Assembly (NCBI RefSeq): GCF_000702505.1
Contig: NZ_JNIM01000001.1
Location: forward strand, 4,278,001 to 4,342,000
DNA: 64,000 nt
Direction of reading: 5' to 3'
Source of the DNA: Thermogemmatispora carboxidivorans
Lineage (GTDB): Bacteria; Chloroflexota; Ktedonobacteria; Ktedonobacterales; Ktedonobacteraceae
The position numbers were made by a program, and so were the translations under genes. Positions 44,234 to 53,394 of the stretch are shown here, piece by piece. The notes beneath the pieces were generated by a model. The model was given only the letters and a program-made list of their open reading frames with translations. It ran no database searches and had not been told where the DNA came from. How positions within the stretch are numbered: the first letter of the stretch is position 1; every line of letters starts with the position of its first letter.

Positions 44234-45934
44234 TCAGGAGCCCGAGACAGGATGCTGCTCGTGCTCGCTGGTTGCTGGCGAGCCGGCAGGGCTGGCAGGG
44301 GCCGCCGCGACGCCTAGATAGGCTTGCTGCAGCGCCGGGTGGGCGCGCACCTCGTCCGGCGTCCCGCAGAAGACCACGCGCCCTCGCTCCAGGACGTAGA
44401 CCCGGTCGGCCACTGCCAGTGAGCGCTGGATATGCTGCTCGATGAGGACGACGCTGATCCCCCAGGCCAGAATTTGGGGTAGGGCTGCAAAGAGTTGGTC
44501 GACGACGGCTGGCGCCAGGCCCAGCGACAGCTCATCAAGCAAGAGCAGACGCGGCTCCGCCATCAGCGCCCGCCCGATGGCGACCATCTGCTGCTGGCCG
44601 CCCGAGAGACGGCCCGCCTGGCTGCCGGCGCGCTCGCGCAGGACCGGGAAGAGATCGTAGACTCGCTCCAGGCGCTGGGCAAAGGAGGTAGTCGCGCCAC
44701 GAGTGGCGTAGACGGCGCCCAGCTCCAGGTTCTCGCGAACCGTCTGCTCGCGGAAGAGCCGCCTTCCCTCGTGACAGAGAGCGATTCCCAGGCGGGACCG
44801 CTGATGAGCCGGCAGGCGGGTAATCTCCTGACCGGCAAAGAGGATGCGACCTTCGCTGACGGGTACCAGGCCGCTGATGGCCTGGGTGAGGGTGGTTTTG
44901 CCAGCTCCGTTGGCTCCCACCACCGCCACAATCTCCCCTGTCCCAGCGCTGAAATCCAGCGAGCGCAGAGCGCGCAGCTTGCCGTAGTCGACGCTCAGGT
45001 GTTGCACGTCGAGCAGCGGCGGCGGGGAAGGCCGTACCGCCGCCGTCGACGTAGCTCGGGCAGAAGGGAGAGTATGTCTGCTGTCGCTCTCTCTTGCTGC
45101 AGCCATTGCAGCCGCAGGCTCGCTCACGCTCATGGTCTGATGGGCCGGCGCTTGCTCTCCCTGCTCGCTACCCAGATAGACGGCGATCACTTCGGGATGG
45201 CGGGCGATCTCCTCGGGCCGCCCTTCGGCGATTTTTCGCCCCCAGTCGAGCACGATGACGCGGTGGGCCAAGGCTCGCACGACGGCCTGTACGTGCTCGA
45301 CAAGGATAATGGTGACGCCGCGGGCATGGATAGAGGCAATGAGCTGGGTAATCTCCTCTATCTCCTGACCCACCAGGCCAGCGGCTACCTCGTCGAGCAG
45401 GAGCAGCCGCGGCCTCAGCGCCAGGGCGCGGGCCAGCTCCAGGCGCTTGAGGTCGAGCAGGGTCAGAGAGCCAGCCTGGCGATCTTTGCGGTCGAGCAGG
45501 CCGCAGAGGCGCAGGATCTCCTCAGCGTCGTCGCTGAGGCGTCGCCGGCCCGGGTCCTCGTTTCGCCGGGCGTGAACCGGAATCAAGACGTTTTGCAAAA
45601 CGGTCATGCGCCCAAAGGGGCGGGGGATCTGATGGGCACGCCCTATGCCAAGACGGGCAATAGCGTGCGCGGGTAGACGATCCAGACGCTGCCCGGCGAA
45701 GAGGATTTCCCCCTCGCTGACACGCTGGGCCCCAGAAATGAGGCTCAGAAGGGTGCTTTTGCCCGCTCCGTTGGGTCCAATGATGCCGAGCAGCTCGCCG
45801 CTGCGCACTGCAAAGCTGATATCGTTGAGGGCCGTGACCCCCCCGAAGCGCCTGGTCACATGACGCAGCACCAGCAGCGGGGCCTCGTTGGCCTGCTGCG
45901 GGCCTCCTCCCACAGTGGAAGCTGCTTGCATCAT
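44234..45934 (-). CDS. Fused LivG-LivF ABC ATPase
   Basis: The 566-aa protein joins both ATPases of a branched-chain-type transporter. Domain 1 (about residues 20-255) has GPNGAGKST, Walker B LLLLDE and an H-loop in ILVEHV, but the signature is LTLLDLKR rather than LSGGQ. An Ala/Ser/Pro-rich linker (about 255-310) leads to domain 2, with GANGAGKTT, an intact LSGGQQQM, LLLLDE and LIEQH. Normally these are separate proteins, so one polypeptide supplies the heterodimer. The first-domain signature variant also occurs in a LivG subfamily. GGGAGGGG precedes the start. Confidence 0.93.
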   Translation of the reverse strand: MMQAASTVGGGPQQANEAPLLVLRHVTRRFGGVTALNDISFAVRSGELLGIIGPNGAGKSTLLSLISGAQRVSEGEILFAGQRLDRLPAHAIARLGIGRAHQIPRPFGRMTVLQNVLIPVHARRNEDPGRRRLSDDAEEILRLCGLLDRKDRQAGSLTLLDLKRLELARALALRPRLLLLDEVAAGLVGQEIEEITQLIASIHARGVTIILVEHVQAVVRALAHRVIVLDWGRKIAEGRPEEIARHPEVIAVYLGSEQGEQAPAHQTMSVSEPAAAMAAARESDSRHTLPSARATSTAAVRPSPPPLLDVQHLSVDYGKLRALRSLDFSAGTGEIVAVVGANGAGKTTLTQAISGLVPVSEGRILFAGQEITRLPAHQRSRLGIALCHEGRRLFREQTVRENLELGAVYATRGATTSFAQRLERVYDLFPVLRERAGSQAGRLSGGQQQMVAIGRALMAEPRLLLLDELSLGLAPAVVDQLFAALPQILAWGISVVLIEQHIQRSLAVADRVYVLERGRVVFCGTPDEVRAHPALQQAYLGVAAAPASPAGSPATSEHEQHPVSGS

Positions 45935-46007
45935 GCCCCTCCCTCTCTTTTTGGCTTGCTAGTTTGTTTGCTTGCTATTGAGATAGTAGCTGGCTGGCTC
46001 GCTTGTT

Positions 46008-46051
46008 CGCCGGCTCGCCCGATTGTGACGATCCGTCAGCGCGAGCCGGCG
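46008..46051 (-). other. 11-bp inverted repeat downstream of SDR gene
   Basis: CGCCGGCTCGC (46008-46018) and GCGAGCCGGCG (46041-46051) form a perfect GC-rich hairpin between the SDR stop and the ABC ATPase start. It could attenuate transcription, but no T-run follows. Confidence 0.45.
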
Positions 46052-46108
46052 AGCCAGTTGCTGCCATGAGCTGCTTGTGTGGTTACTCTCTGGCTCTCTC
46101 GCCTGACC

Positions 46109-46870
46109 CTAGAAAGCGCTGGCCCCGCCATCGACGGCGAAGTCAGCCCCTGTGACCCATGAGGCTTCGTCGGAGGCCAGGTAGATGGCACAGAGCACTA
46201 CGTCCTCGGGTGTGCCTACTCGTTTGAGCATCAGCTTACGCATGATGCCGTCGAGGGCGCCAGAGCTGATCGCCCATTCGGTTTGTGGCGTACGTATGAG
46301 GGCAGGCGAAATGGTGTTGGCCCGGATGCCGTATTTACCTCCCTCGGCGGCGAGCTGGCGCGTCATAGCAATGACCGCGCCTTTGCTGGCGGCGTGGGCC
46401 AGGCCAGGTACATCTTCGCTGCCGAATTTGGCAGAGACGGAACCGACGTTGATGATGGAGCCGCCGCCACGGGCTACGAGGTGCGGCCAGGCGGCTTTAC
46501 ACATGTAGTAGACCGTATCTAGCTCGCTGCGCAGGGTGTCCTGCCACATACGGGTCGTCATCTGTTCGATTGGCGCGATCCAGGCCGTGCCGGCGTTGTT
46601 GTAGAGAATGTCGAAGCCGCCGTAGGTCTTGACGGCCAGCTCTACGACGTGCTGGGCCTGCTCGGGATCGCTCAGGTCGCACGGCTGCAGCGAGACCATC
46701 TCTCCGCCGGCCTCGCGCACCAGGCGTACAGTTTCTTCGGCTCCGGCGACGTTGAGGTCGCAGCCGACAATTTTGCAGCCCTCGGCGGCAAAGCGCAGGG
46801 CCGCGACGCGCCCCTGGCCGCTGGCTGTTCCCGTAATGATAGCTACCTTTCCTTGGAGTCGCCCGCTCAT
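46109..46870 (-). CDS. SDR-family oxidoreductase with His in place of catalytic Tyr
   Basis: The 253-aa protein has an N-terminal VAIITGTASGQGRVAALRFA nucleotide motif, YNNAGTAWIAP, a Ser in INVGSVSAKFG, and the C-terminal ASDEASWVTGADFAVDGG. In the active-site block it reads HAASKGAV, so His stands where the Tyr of YxxxK is expected. I start at 46870 with AGGAAGAG; the long upstream extension in frame is spacer. It heads the transporter cluster. A copy of the four-copy element (47102-47169) points at it. Confidence 0.9.
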   Translation of the reverse strand: MSGRLQGKVAIITGTASGQGRVAALRFAAEGCKIVGCDLNVAGAEETVRLVREAGGEMVSLQPCDLSDPEQAQHVVELAVKTYGGFDILYNNAGTAWIAPIEQMTTRMWQDTLRSELDTVYYMCKAAWPHLVARGGGSIINVGSVSAKFGSEDVPGLAHAASKGAVIAMTRQLAAEGGKYGIRANTISPALIRTPQTEWAISSGALDGIMRKLMLKRVGTPEDVVLCAIYLASDEASWVTGADFAVDGGASAF

Positions 46871-47101
46871 CGTTGTGCTCTTCCTCCCAGGCACATGCTC
46901 ACTCGTTGGCGCTCGTCCGCTTGGTCTCCGCTCCTGACCCCGTCGGTCAACAGACCACCAGGCCGCGTCACCGACAGCGGCAGGGGAAGCGGCTCGACTG
47001 CCCTGAGCCAGGCCAGGCTTGCACTGATCGCAGCCGGTGGCCTGCCGGTCGATGGACGTCGCTGGCTGGCCTGTGACCTGCCTGTGACTCTGTCTTTCCT
47101 G

Positions 47102-47169
47102 CAGTGTAGGAGAGGCGTAGGACAAAATCACTACCACTCGCTTCCGTTTTTCCTTTCCGGTCGCTTCCG
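47102..47169 (-). promoter_or_regulatory. Four-copy promoter-like element, copy a (towards SDR gene)
   Basis: Read on the minus strand: CGGAAGC, 16 nt, CGGAAGC, 4 nt, GGTAGTGA, 19 nt, TACACTG. TACACT could be a -10, with tandem activator sites upstream. It is about 230 nt upstream of the SDR start at 46870. Copies b, c and d have the same spacing. The rest of the 46871-47719 spacer holds no gene I can support. Confidence 0.65.
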
Positions 47170-47328
47170 GTTGAGCGCGCTGCTGTTCCAGGACGATCCC
47201 AGCGAGGGGACTGCTTTGAGCTGAGCGGCTGGGATAGCCCTTCGTTAGAGGGCCCTGGTCGGTCTCGCCCGGGCCGGCGACGGCGGCAGGGCCATGATGT
47301 GAGGGCCTCACGTCCTCAGTTGGCCACC

Positions 47329-47396
47329 GGGAAGCGAGCGGAAGAGAAAGTCGGAAGCAAGTGGTAGTGATTTCCTGGGCCTGGCCAGCTACACTG
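47329..47396 (+). promoter_or_regulatory. Four-copy promoter-like element, copy b (towards FAD oxidoreductase gene)
   Basis: GGGAAGC (47329), 16 nt, CGGAAGC (47352), 4 nt, GGTAGTGA (47363), 19 nt, TACACTG (47390), on the plus strand, about 325 nt before the start at 47720. It is back-to-back with copy a in the same divergent spacer. Confidence 0.65.
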
Positions 47397-47719
47397 CATG
47401 ACTGAGGGCAGGCGAGACAGCTTGCGCCGACGCGCGCCTCTCCCCCTTCCCCTGGTGCGGGCTTACTCCTCTCCCCGCATGGGAGAAGCTGGTAAGAGGG
47501 AGGAAGGTAGCGCAGAGGCCGGCGGGTAGCCGCCTGCCCCAGCCAGCCCTTGCCGGGCACACATAAGCAAACACCTACACACACACGAAAGCCTATTCTC
47601 TCCAAGAGTAAAGGTGAGGAGCCGAGAGGAGAGTACGCCATTATGAGCGGACAGTATTTCTGGAGGGCAGCCGTGAGAGTCGCTTGTCAGGTGAGCAGGC
47701 ACCCAGAAAGGCGGTGGCG

Positions 47720-49132
47720 ATGAGCGAGCAGAACAGCTGGGAGCGGGGCAGCACGCCAGAGAGGCTGCAGGGTCGTCTTTTCTGGCGGGGGGAGAGCGGC
47801 TACGAAGAGGCACGCTGCGGGCGTATCTTCAACGGGCGCCGCCCTGAGCGCTATCCCGCCGCCATCCTGTTAGCCAGCAGCGAAGATGATGTCGTGGCCG
47901 GGGTTCGTCTGGCGCGCGCGCACGGCCTGAAGGTCTCTGTGCGCGCTGGTGGCCATAGCTGGGCCGCCTGGAGCCTGCGCGACGAGGCTCTGCTGATCGA
48001 TCTGGGTGGCCTGCGTCAGATCGAACTGGACCGCGAGGCAGGCATCGTGCGCGTCAGTCCAGCGATCACGGGCAGCGAGCTGAATGGTCTGCTGACGCAG
48101 CAGGGTCTGATGTTTCCCGGCGGTCACTGTCCCGACGTCGGCCTGGGTGGCTTCCTGCTCCAGGGCGGCATGGGCTGGAACTGCCGTGGCTGGGGCTGGG
48201 CCTGTCAGCGCATTGAGGCCATCGACGCCGTGACTGCCGACGGCGAGCTGGTTCACGCCGACGCAGAGCATCATCCCGACCTGCTCTGGGCAGCGCGCGG
48301 CGCCGGTCCGGGCTTCTTTGCCATTGTCACGCGCTTCTATCTGCGAGTGCGTCCTCTGCCCGGGGCCTTAACGCGCAGCAGCTTCTTCTATCCCGCCGCC
48401 CTCTTTGACGAGGTCATGGGCTGGCTCTATGAGGAGCATCCTCGGCTGGCTCCCAGCGTCGAAGTGGTCGCCGTGGGCATGGGCAGCGGTGGCGAGCTGA
48501 CGAGCCAGGCCACGCCGGTCTTGCTGGTTCAGGGCCTGAGCTTCGCCGAGACGCCTGCCGAGGCGCGCGAGGCCCTGGCGCCCTTCGAGCGCTGTCCGGC
48601 GCGCTCGCGCGCCCTGCTGGAGCAGGTGCTGGTTCCCACAACCCTGGCCGAGGAATACGCCGAGCAGCGGCGTGCCAATCCCAAAGAGCACCGCTACGCC
48701 GTCGATAATGCCTGGCTCAACGCGCCAGCGGCGACGGCTATTCCCGCCCTGCGGGAGGTCTTTGTCAGCCTGCCCACAGCGCAATCGTTTTCGCTATGGT
48801 TCGGCATGGCCCCCCTGCACCCGCTGCCGGATATGGCCCTCTCGCTGCAGGCCGATGTGTATTTCGCCAGTTACGTGGTCTGGCAGCAGCCCGAGGATGA
48901 CGCCCGCTGCCGTCGCTGGCTGGCCGAGCAGATGCGACACATCGAGCCGATCAGCGAGGGTCTCTTTCTGGCCGATTCGGACTTTACCACGCGCCCAGCG
49001 CGCTTTATGGACGAGCAGCACTGGCAGCGGCTGCAGGCCGTGCGCGCTCGCTACGATCCGACGGGCCTCTTCCATTCCTATCTGATCCATCCCGAGACCC
49101 CCATCAACGTCAATCCCTGGAGCCAGTCCTGA
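47720..49132 (+). CDS. FAD-binding oxidoreductase, berberine-bridge-enzyme type
   Basis: The 470-aa flavoprotein has a PCMH-type FAD domain with RAGGHSWAAWSLRDEALLID (His for covalent flavin attachment), GGHCPDVGLGGFLLQGGMGW and ARGAGPGFFAIVTRFYL, and a C-terminal BBE domain (YDPTGLFHSYL). Relatives oxidise alcohols, sugars or aromatic alkaloid-like substrates with oxygen. I start at ATG 47720 with AAGGCGG; an upstream GTG at 47684 is possible. It is divergent from the SDR gene and shares its element-bearing spacer. Confidence 0.93.
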   Translation: MSEQNSWERGSTPERLQGRLFWRGESGYEEARCGRIFNGRRPERYPAAILLASSEDDVVAGVRLARAHGLKVSVRAGGHSWAAWSLRDEALLIDLGGLRQIELDREAGIVRVSPAITGSELNGLLTQQGLMFPGGHCPDVGLGGFLLQGGMGWNCRGWGWACQRIEAIDAVTADGELVHADAEHHPDLLWAARGAGPGFFAIVTRFYLRVRPLPGALTRSSFFYPAALFDEVMGWLYEEHPRLAPSVEVVAVGMGSGGELTSQATPVLLVQGLSFAETPAEAREALAPFERCPARSRALLEQVLVPTTLAEEYAEQRRANPKEHRYAVDNAWLNAPAATAIPALREVFVSLPTAQSFSLWFGMAPLHPLPDMALSLQADVYFASYVVWQQPEDDARCRRWLAEQMRHIEPISEGLFLADSDFTTRPARFMDEQHWQRLQAVRARYDPTGLFHSYLIHPETPINVNPWSQS

Positions 49133-49444
49133 CTGAACCAGGGTAGCGCCCGCACCGTTTAGCCCCTTGCCCCATGAAAGGCGGCTGGTCGTGGCCCACC
49201 TGGGCCGCCCGCCCCTCTCTCTGGCCCGACCAGCCCCATCCTTCTCTTCCTCTACTGCCTGCCTGTTCTGCCAGGTGAGCACGGAGAGGAGCACCTTCTA
49301 GCAACGGCGAGCGGACGGCGTGGCTTTAGCAGGAAGGCCAGTCGTCCGCCGTGGCGGGTTGACCTCCTGCTGCAGCCGTTCGCCGTCCGCTGAGGACCAG
49401 AAGGGGAAAGGGAGTCTGCAGCTCGGCAGCTCGCTCAGAGCCAA
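49133..49444. other. Convergent intergenic spacer, no gene seen
   Basis: A 312-bp GC-rich spacer between the convergent oxidase and amidohydrolase genes. Short frames here show no family resemblance, and I found no T-tailed hairpin. Confidence 0.6.
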
Positions 49445-50446
49445 TCAGGTCAGGTCAGGGCGCGCGGGCAGCAGATCAGCGTGACCGCTCAAGATCTGCT
49501 GGCGCTCCTGCGGGGCCAGGGCTGCTCCAAAGAGGGCCGTGGGGGCACGTGTTCCCATATCGAAAGGCAGGTCGGTGCCAAGGACCACGCGCTCCGCTCC
49601 CAGCAGCGTTACCAGATAACGCAGCGGCTCGGCCCCATGCACCAGCGAATCGACATAGAGACGTCGCAGCAGGTCGAGCGGCGTCTGATGCAGATGAGAT
49701 AGCTCGGGCCGGACCTGAGCCCCATGCTGCCAGCGTCCCACCACAAAGGGAGCTACCCCTCCGCCGTGGGCTGCCACAAAGCGGATCTGAGGATAGCGCT
49801 CCACTACGCCGCCGAAGAGCAACGAAGCCAGGGCAAAGGCCGTCTCCGCCGGATTCCCCAGCAGATTGCGCAGGTAGTAGCGTGTCAGGCGCTCGGAGCC
49901 CAGGACTTCCAAGGGATGAACGAGCACCAGGGCCTGACGGGCGTCCAGAGCCTGCCAGACCGGTTCCAGCTCGGGCGCATCCAGATTCCAGGCATTGACG
50001 CGCGTCAGAATCTCGATTCCCGCTAGATGAAGCCGATCCATCAGATGGGCGATTTCTTCCGCGGCCCGCTCCGGCTCCTGCAGCGGGGCCAGGCCCAGAC
50101 CGTGGAAGGAGCGCGGATAGCGACGCACGACCGCGGCGATCGCCTCGTTCTGCTCGCGCAGAAGGGGCGCCGCCTCTGCACCCGCTAGCTCGTAGAAGGC
50201 CATGAAGGGCGGAGGAGACAGCACCTGAAGATCGATGCCCGTTGTCGCCAGCAGCTCCAGACGGGCATCGAGATCGTAGAAATCCTCGGGGCGGCAGGCG
50301 CTGCCCAGAGGAATGCCGCCAGTCTCCAGGATCGCTTCCTTACCCTCCCCTCGCCAGCGGGCCCCCAGGATGCGCCCGTCGGGAGCGCGAGCATGCATCT
50401 GGAGATGCTCACGCGCCAGATAATGGGCATGGAAATCGATAATCAT
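49445..50446 (-). CDS. Amidohydrolase family 2 (ACMSD-like decarboxylase/hydrolase)
   Basis: The 333-aa protein starts MIIDFHAHYLAREHL at 50446 with the HxH metal site. It continues with LQVLSPPPFMAFYEL, GLGLAPLQEPERAAEEI, VLVHPLEVLG, FVAAHGGGVAPFVVGRW (metal His) and VVLGTDLPFDMG (Asp). This is the order of 2-amino-3-carboxymuconate-semialdehyde decarboxylase relatives, which decarboxylate ring-cleavage products or aromatic acids. It follows a FAD monooxygenase and an extradiol dioxygenase, so a meta-cleavage pathway step is likely. Confidence 0.9.
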   Translation of the reverse strand: MIIDFHAHYLAREHLQMHARAPDGRILGARWRGEGKEAILETGGIPLGSACRPEDFYDLDARLELLATTGIDLQVLSPPPFMAFYELAGAEAAPLLREQNEAIAAVVRRYPRSFHGLGLAPLQEPERAAEEIAHLMDRLHLAGIEILTRVNAWNLDAPELEPVWQALDARQALVLVHPLEVLGSERLTRYYLRNLLGNPAETAFALASLLFGGVVERYPQIRFVAAHGGGVAPFVVGRWQHGAQVRPELSHLHQTPLDLLRRLYVDSLVHGAEPLRYLVTLLGAERVVLGTDLPFDMGTRAPTALFGAALAPQERQQILSGHADLLPARPDLT

Positions 50447-50559
50447 ACTGCCTCTGTCTGCTGTTAGTCTCTGCACCACGGTTCCAGCCAGCCTGAGCAT
50501 CGAGCGGGTAGGCCCCACCGCGGGCCAGTGATTGGGTCTGTCGGTGGGCGCCTTGCCGC

Positions 50560-51699
50560 TCAGATGGGGGTCGCGGCAATCTCGAACGAGCGGCGCGTCA
50601 GACCCTCCACGTCGGCATCGGGCGTCTGATCGCGCTCCCACTGGCTCAGCTGTGACGAAATCTCGACCAGGGCCTTGCAGCGCTCGTAGCGCCGCTGCAT
50701 AAAGCGATCCAGAGCCTGCGGCAGCGGGTCGCCGCTCGCCACCTCCTCAGCCAGGACGATCGCATCCTCGATCGCCATCGCCGCCCCCTGCGCCACATGG
50801 GCTGTCATGGCATGAGCCGCATCGCCGATCAGTAGCACACGCCCCCGATACCAGGGCGAAGGCAGCAGCAGCGTCTCGAAAGGCCGATAGATCACCTCCG
50901 ACTCATCGGTAATGTAGCGATCGCGCACCAGAGCCACCGGCCCATCGAAAGGGGCGAGCCGCTCGCGATAGGCCGCCGGCAGGCACTCGCGCGGAAAGCG
51001 CGGCGGCGGTCCCGGAGGAGGCGTCTCCACCAACAGAATGTACATCAAGTCGGGAGCCAAGGGGATGAAGCCGGCCTTGCCGTAAGGGCCACCCTCGAAG
51101 AGCCAGCCCGTCGTAACGTCAGGCAAGCGTGGCACATTGCAGCGCCAGCAGACCTGGCCCACGTAGGTCGGCTGGTACTCCGAGCCAAAGACCAGGCGGC
51201 GCACCAGCGACTTCAGGCCGTCAGCCCCTACCACCAGGTCGTAGCTGGCAAAGGAGCCGTCGGAGAAGGTCACCGAGACCTCGCTCTCGGACTGCGCCAG
51301 GGTCGCTATCGTCAGGCCCAGACGGATCACCGCGCCGGACTGCCGCACAGCGTCCTGTAGAATGGCGTGCAGACGGGAGCGCGTGAGGCCATTCCCTGGA
51401 GGATAGCGCGGCCCCGCAATTTGAGGCTGGGGCACCTCGAAGAGAAAGGTCCCCTGGCGGTCGTAGAAGCGCACACCCCCCATCGGGTGCCCGGCGGCAA
51501 TGCACTTTTCGGCCAGGCCAATGCGATCGAGGGCCCGCAGAGCATTACCTTGCTGGATGATCCCCACCCCATAGACGGACCACTGGGGATTAAGCTCGAC
51601 GACCTCGACGTCGCAGCCGATCTGGCGCAGCGCCACTGCCGCCGTCAGGCCGGCGATGCCGCCGCCGACAATCAATATCTTCTGCGCGCTTTTGTCCAT
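50560..51699 (-). CDS. FAD-dependent aromatic monooxygenase
   Basis: The 379-aa class A flavoprotein has ILIVGGGIAGLTAAVALRQI (GxGxxG), a middle DLVVGADGLKSLVRR (DG motif) and RVLLIGDAAHAMTAHVAQGA (GD motif). I start at 51699 with GGAG nine nt upstream. It probably hydroxylates an aromatic ring using NAD(P)H and oxygen, delivering a diol to the dioxygenase encoded just upstream. The substrate is unknown. Confidence 0.92.
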   Translation of the reverse strand: MDKSAQKILIVGGGIAGLTAAVALRQIGCDVEVVELNPQWSVYGVGIIQQGNALRALDRIGLAEKCIAAGHPMGGVRFYDRQGTFLFEVPQPQIAGPRYPPGNGLTRSRLHAILQDAVRQSGAVIRLGLTIATLAQSESEVSVTFSDGSFASYDLVVGADGLKSLVRRLVFGSEYQPTYVGQVCWRCNVPRLPDVTTGWLFEGGPYGKAGFIPLAPDLMYILLVETPPPGPPPRFPRECLPAAYRERLAPFDGPVALVRDRYITDESEVIYRPFETLLLPSPWYRGRVLLIGDAAHAMTAHVAQGAAMAIEDAIVLAEEVASGDPLPQALDRFMQRRYERCKALVEISSQLSQWERDQTPDADVEGLTRRSFEIAATPI

Positions 51700-51752
51700 C
51701 GTAGGACACTCCATCTTTCGCTGAGGATTCTCCCACCGCCCGAGCGAGCTGG

Positions 51753-52784
51753 CTAGCCACGCCCGCGCCGACGGAAAGGATTGACCAGATCGGGATCGAT
51801 CTGTGTGCCCCCGGTGGCCGCCGGCTCGGGGAAGGAGCCGCCCGGCGCCAGTGGGAAGGACTCCGTCATCGAGTCGGGCATGGCGGCGTTGCGGTACATG
51901 GTGTTCGATCCCTGCGAGGGCACCCAGCGCACCGGCTCCCAGTCCGGAATGTAGTTGCGATAGCCGCCCGAGTTCAGCTCGATACGCATGCCGCCCGGCT
52001 CGCGGAAGTAGAGATAGTATTGCTCGCCCATACCGTGCTGGCCGGGACCATACTCCATGCTCAGCCCAGCCTCCAGCAGGATGTCGGTGGCCCGCAGCAG
52101 GTCCTTGATCTCCGGGAGGAAGAAGGCCACATGGTTGACACGGCCCGCGATACCCGAGAAGTCGGCGACAAAACCGAGATCGTGCGACTTCTCGTTGGTG
52201 GTGATCTGCGTGAAGACAACGATCTCTGGCATCTCGTCAGGAACGGTATATTCCATGAAGCGGAAGCCGAGGGTGTCGCAGTACCAGTGGGTGTCTCGCA
52301 TGACGTCGAGTGAAGCCACAGTGACGTGGTCGATCTGGCGCGGAGCCACGCCACGCCCGGTGAAGCGCTGCGGGCGAGCGGGATAGGTTGAGCGCAGCTC
52401 GGGCGGCGCGCTGTAGCGATCTACCTCCCAGAAGACTTCGTTGAGATGGCCACCAGGACCCCGGAAGCGATAGGCTGGGCCATGCCCCGGGCCGCGCTCG
52501 ATCCATTGACCTTGCTGGCCAGCCGCTTCGATCTCCTTGACGGCTTGCTCTAGCTCTTCCGGCCCCCAGGTACGCCAGCCGATATGGCCCAGGGCCGGCT
52601 GCTCTCCAGCGGTGAGCACCAGACTGTGATGATAGAACTCTCCCCAGCAGCGCAGGTAGCAGGAGTCCCCAACCCGCTCGCTCAGCTCCATCCCCATCAC
52701 CTCCGTGAAGAAGCGCAGAGAGTCCTCCAATGCAGGGGTCATGATCTCCACATGGGCCAGGTGGGCAAGCAAATGTTTGCTCAT
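51753..52784 (-). CDS. Extradiol (catechol 2,3-) dioxygenase, VOC superfamily
   Basis: The 343-aa two-domain protein has an N-terminal VOC repeat (HVEIMTPALEDSLRFFTEVM) and a catalytic C-terminal one with the metal triad in IDHVTVASLDVMRD, VNHVAFFLPE and MRIELNSGGY. It would cleave a catechol-type ring next to the diol using Fe(II) and oxygen. About 40 residues after the fold are Pro/Arg-rich. It is first in a three-gene minus-strand operon, and copy c of the four-copy element lies upstream. Confidence 0.93.
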   Translation of the reverse strand: MSKHLLAHLAHVEIMTPALEDSLRFFTEVMGMELSERVGDSCYLRCWGEFYHHSLVLTAGEQPALGHIGWRTWGPEELEQAVKEIEAAGQQGQWIERGPGHGPAYRFRGPGGHLNEVFWEVDRYSAPPELRSTYPARPQRFTGRGVAPRQIDHVTVASLDVMRDTHWYCDTLGFRFMEYTVPDEMPEIVVFTQITTNEKSHDLGFVADFSGIAGRVNHVAFFLPEIKDLLRATDILLEAGLSMEYGPGQHGMGEQYYLYFREPGGMRIELNSGGYRNYIPDWEPVRWVPSQGSNTMYRNAAMPDSMTESFPLAPGGSFPEPAATGGTQIDPDLVNPFRRRGRG

Positions 52785-53245
52785 GGTCTCGTTCTCTCCT
52801 CATTGGGTGGTCGATAGCACCAACAGCGGTAGCAGCAGCATGACGTCCGGCGCGGCCTCGTTCGTCTCCCCCAGGAGCAGCGCCGACGCGATCGGCACCA
52901 GCCCACATCGGCACCCTCCGGCCCGGGTCCCAATAAGTGCCTGTCTGTCCGTTCGTCTGCCTGCCAGTCGCTGCCACCAACGGTAGAGCTGGCTTCGATC
53001 CGCAGTCAAGCAAGCAAGCATATAAGCAGAAGAGGCGCCGCTCTTGATTGACGCTCAACCAGTTCTGTGCTACCATAACAGCCAGGACGCTGCAGAGTGC
53101 CCGTCATGCCTCTCACAACGCTGTGAAAGAGCCTGCCTGCTCATTTGCAAACGACGGGCATCGCACCTGGCGCCTCATCTGACCGAAGGCTGTGTCTGGT
53201 AGAGCGATCTGTCCGTTCCTCCCTCCCGTTCGCCAGACTCGCTCA

Positions 53246-53314
53246 CAGTGTAGCGAAGGGCGGGGGAAAGATCACTACCACTCGCTTCCGCTTTTCCCTT
53301 TCCGGTTGCTTCCG
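53246..53314 (-). promoter_or_regulatory. Four-copy promoter-like element, copy c (towards dioxygenase operon)
   Basis: On the minus strand: CGGAAGC (53314-53308), 17 nt, CGGAAGC (53290-53284), 4 nt, GGTAGTGA (53279-53272), 19 nt, TACACTG (53252-53246). It is about 460 nt upstream of the dioxygenase start, which leaves a long leader without other genes. Confidence 0.6.
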
Positions 53315-53394
53315 GTGAGGGAAAGCACCCGCTGCGCTCTGTCCACAAGAGGATACTGAAAGATGGAAGGACATCGATTTGGGAGCACGACGCC

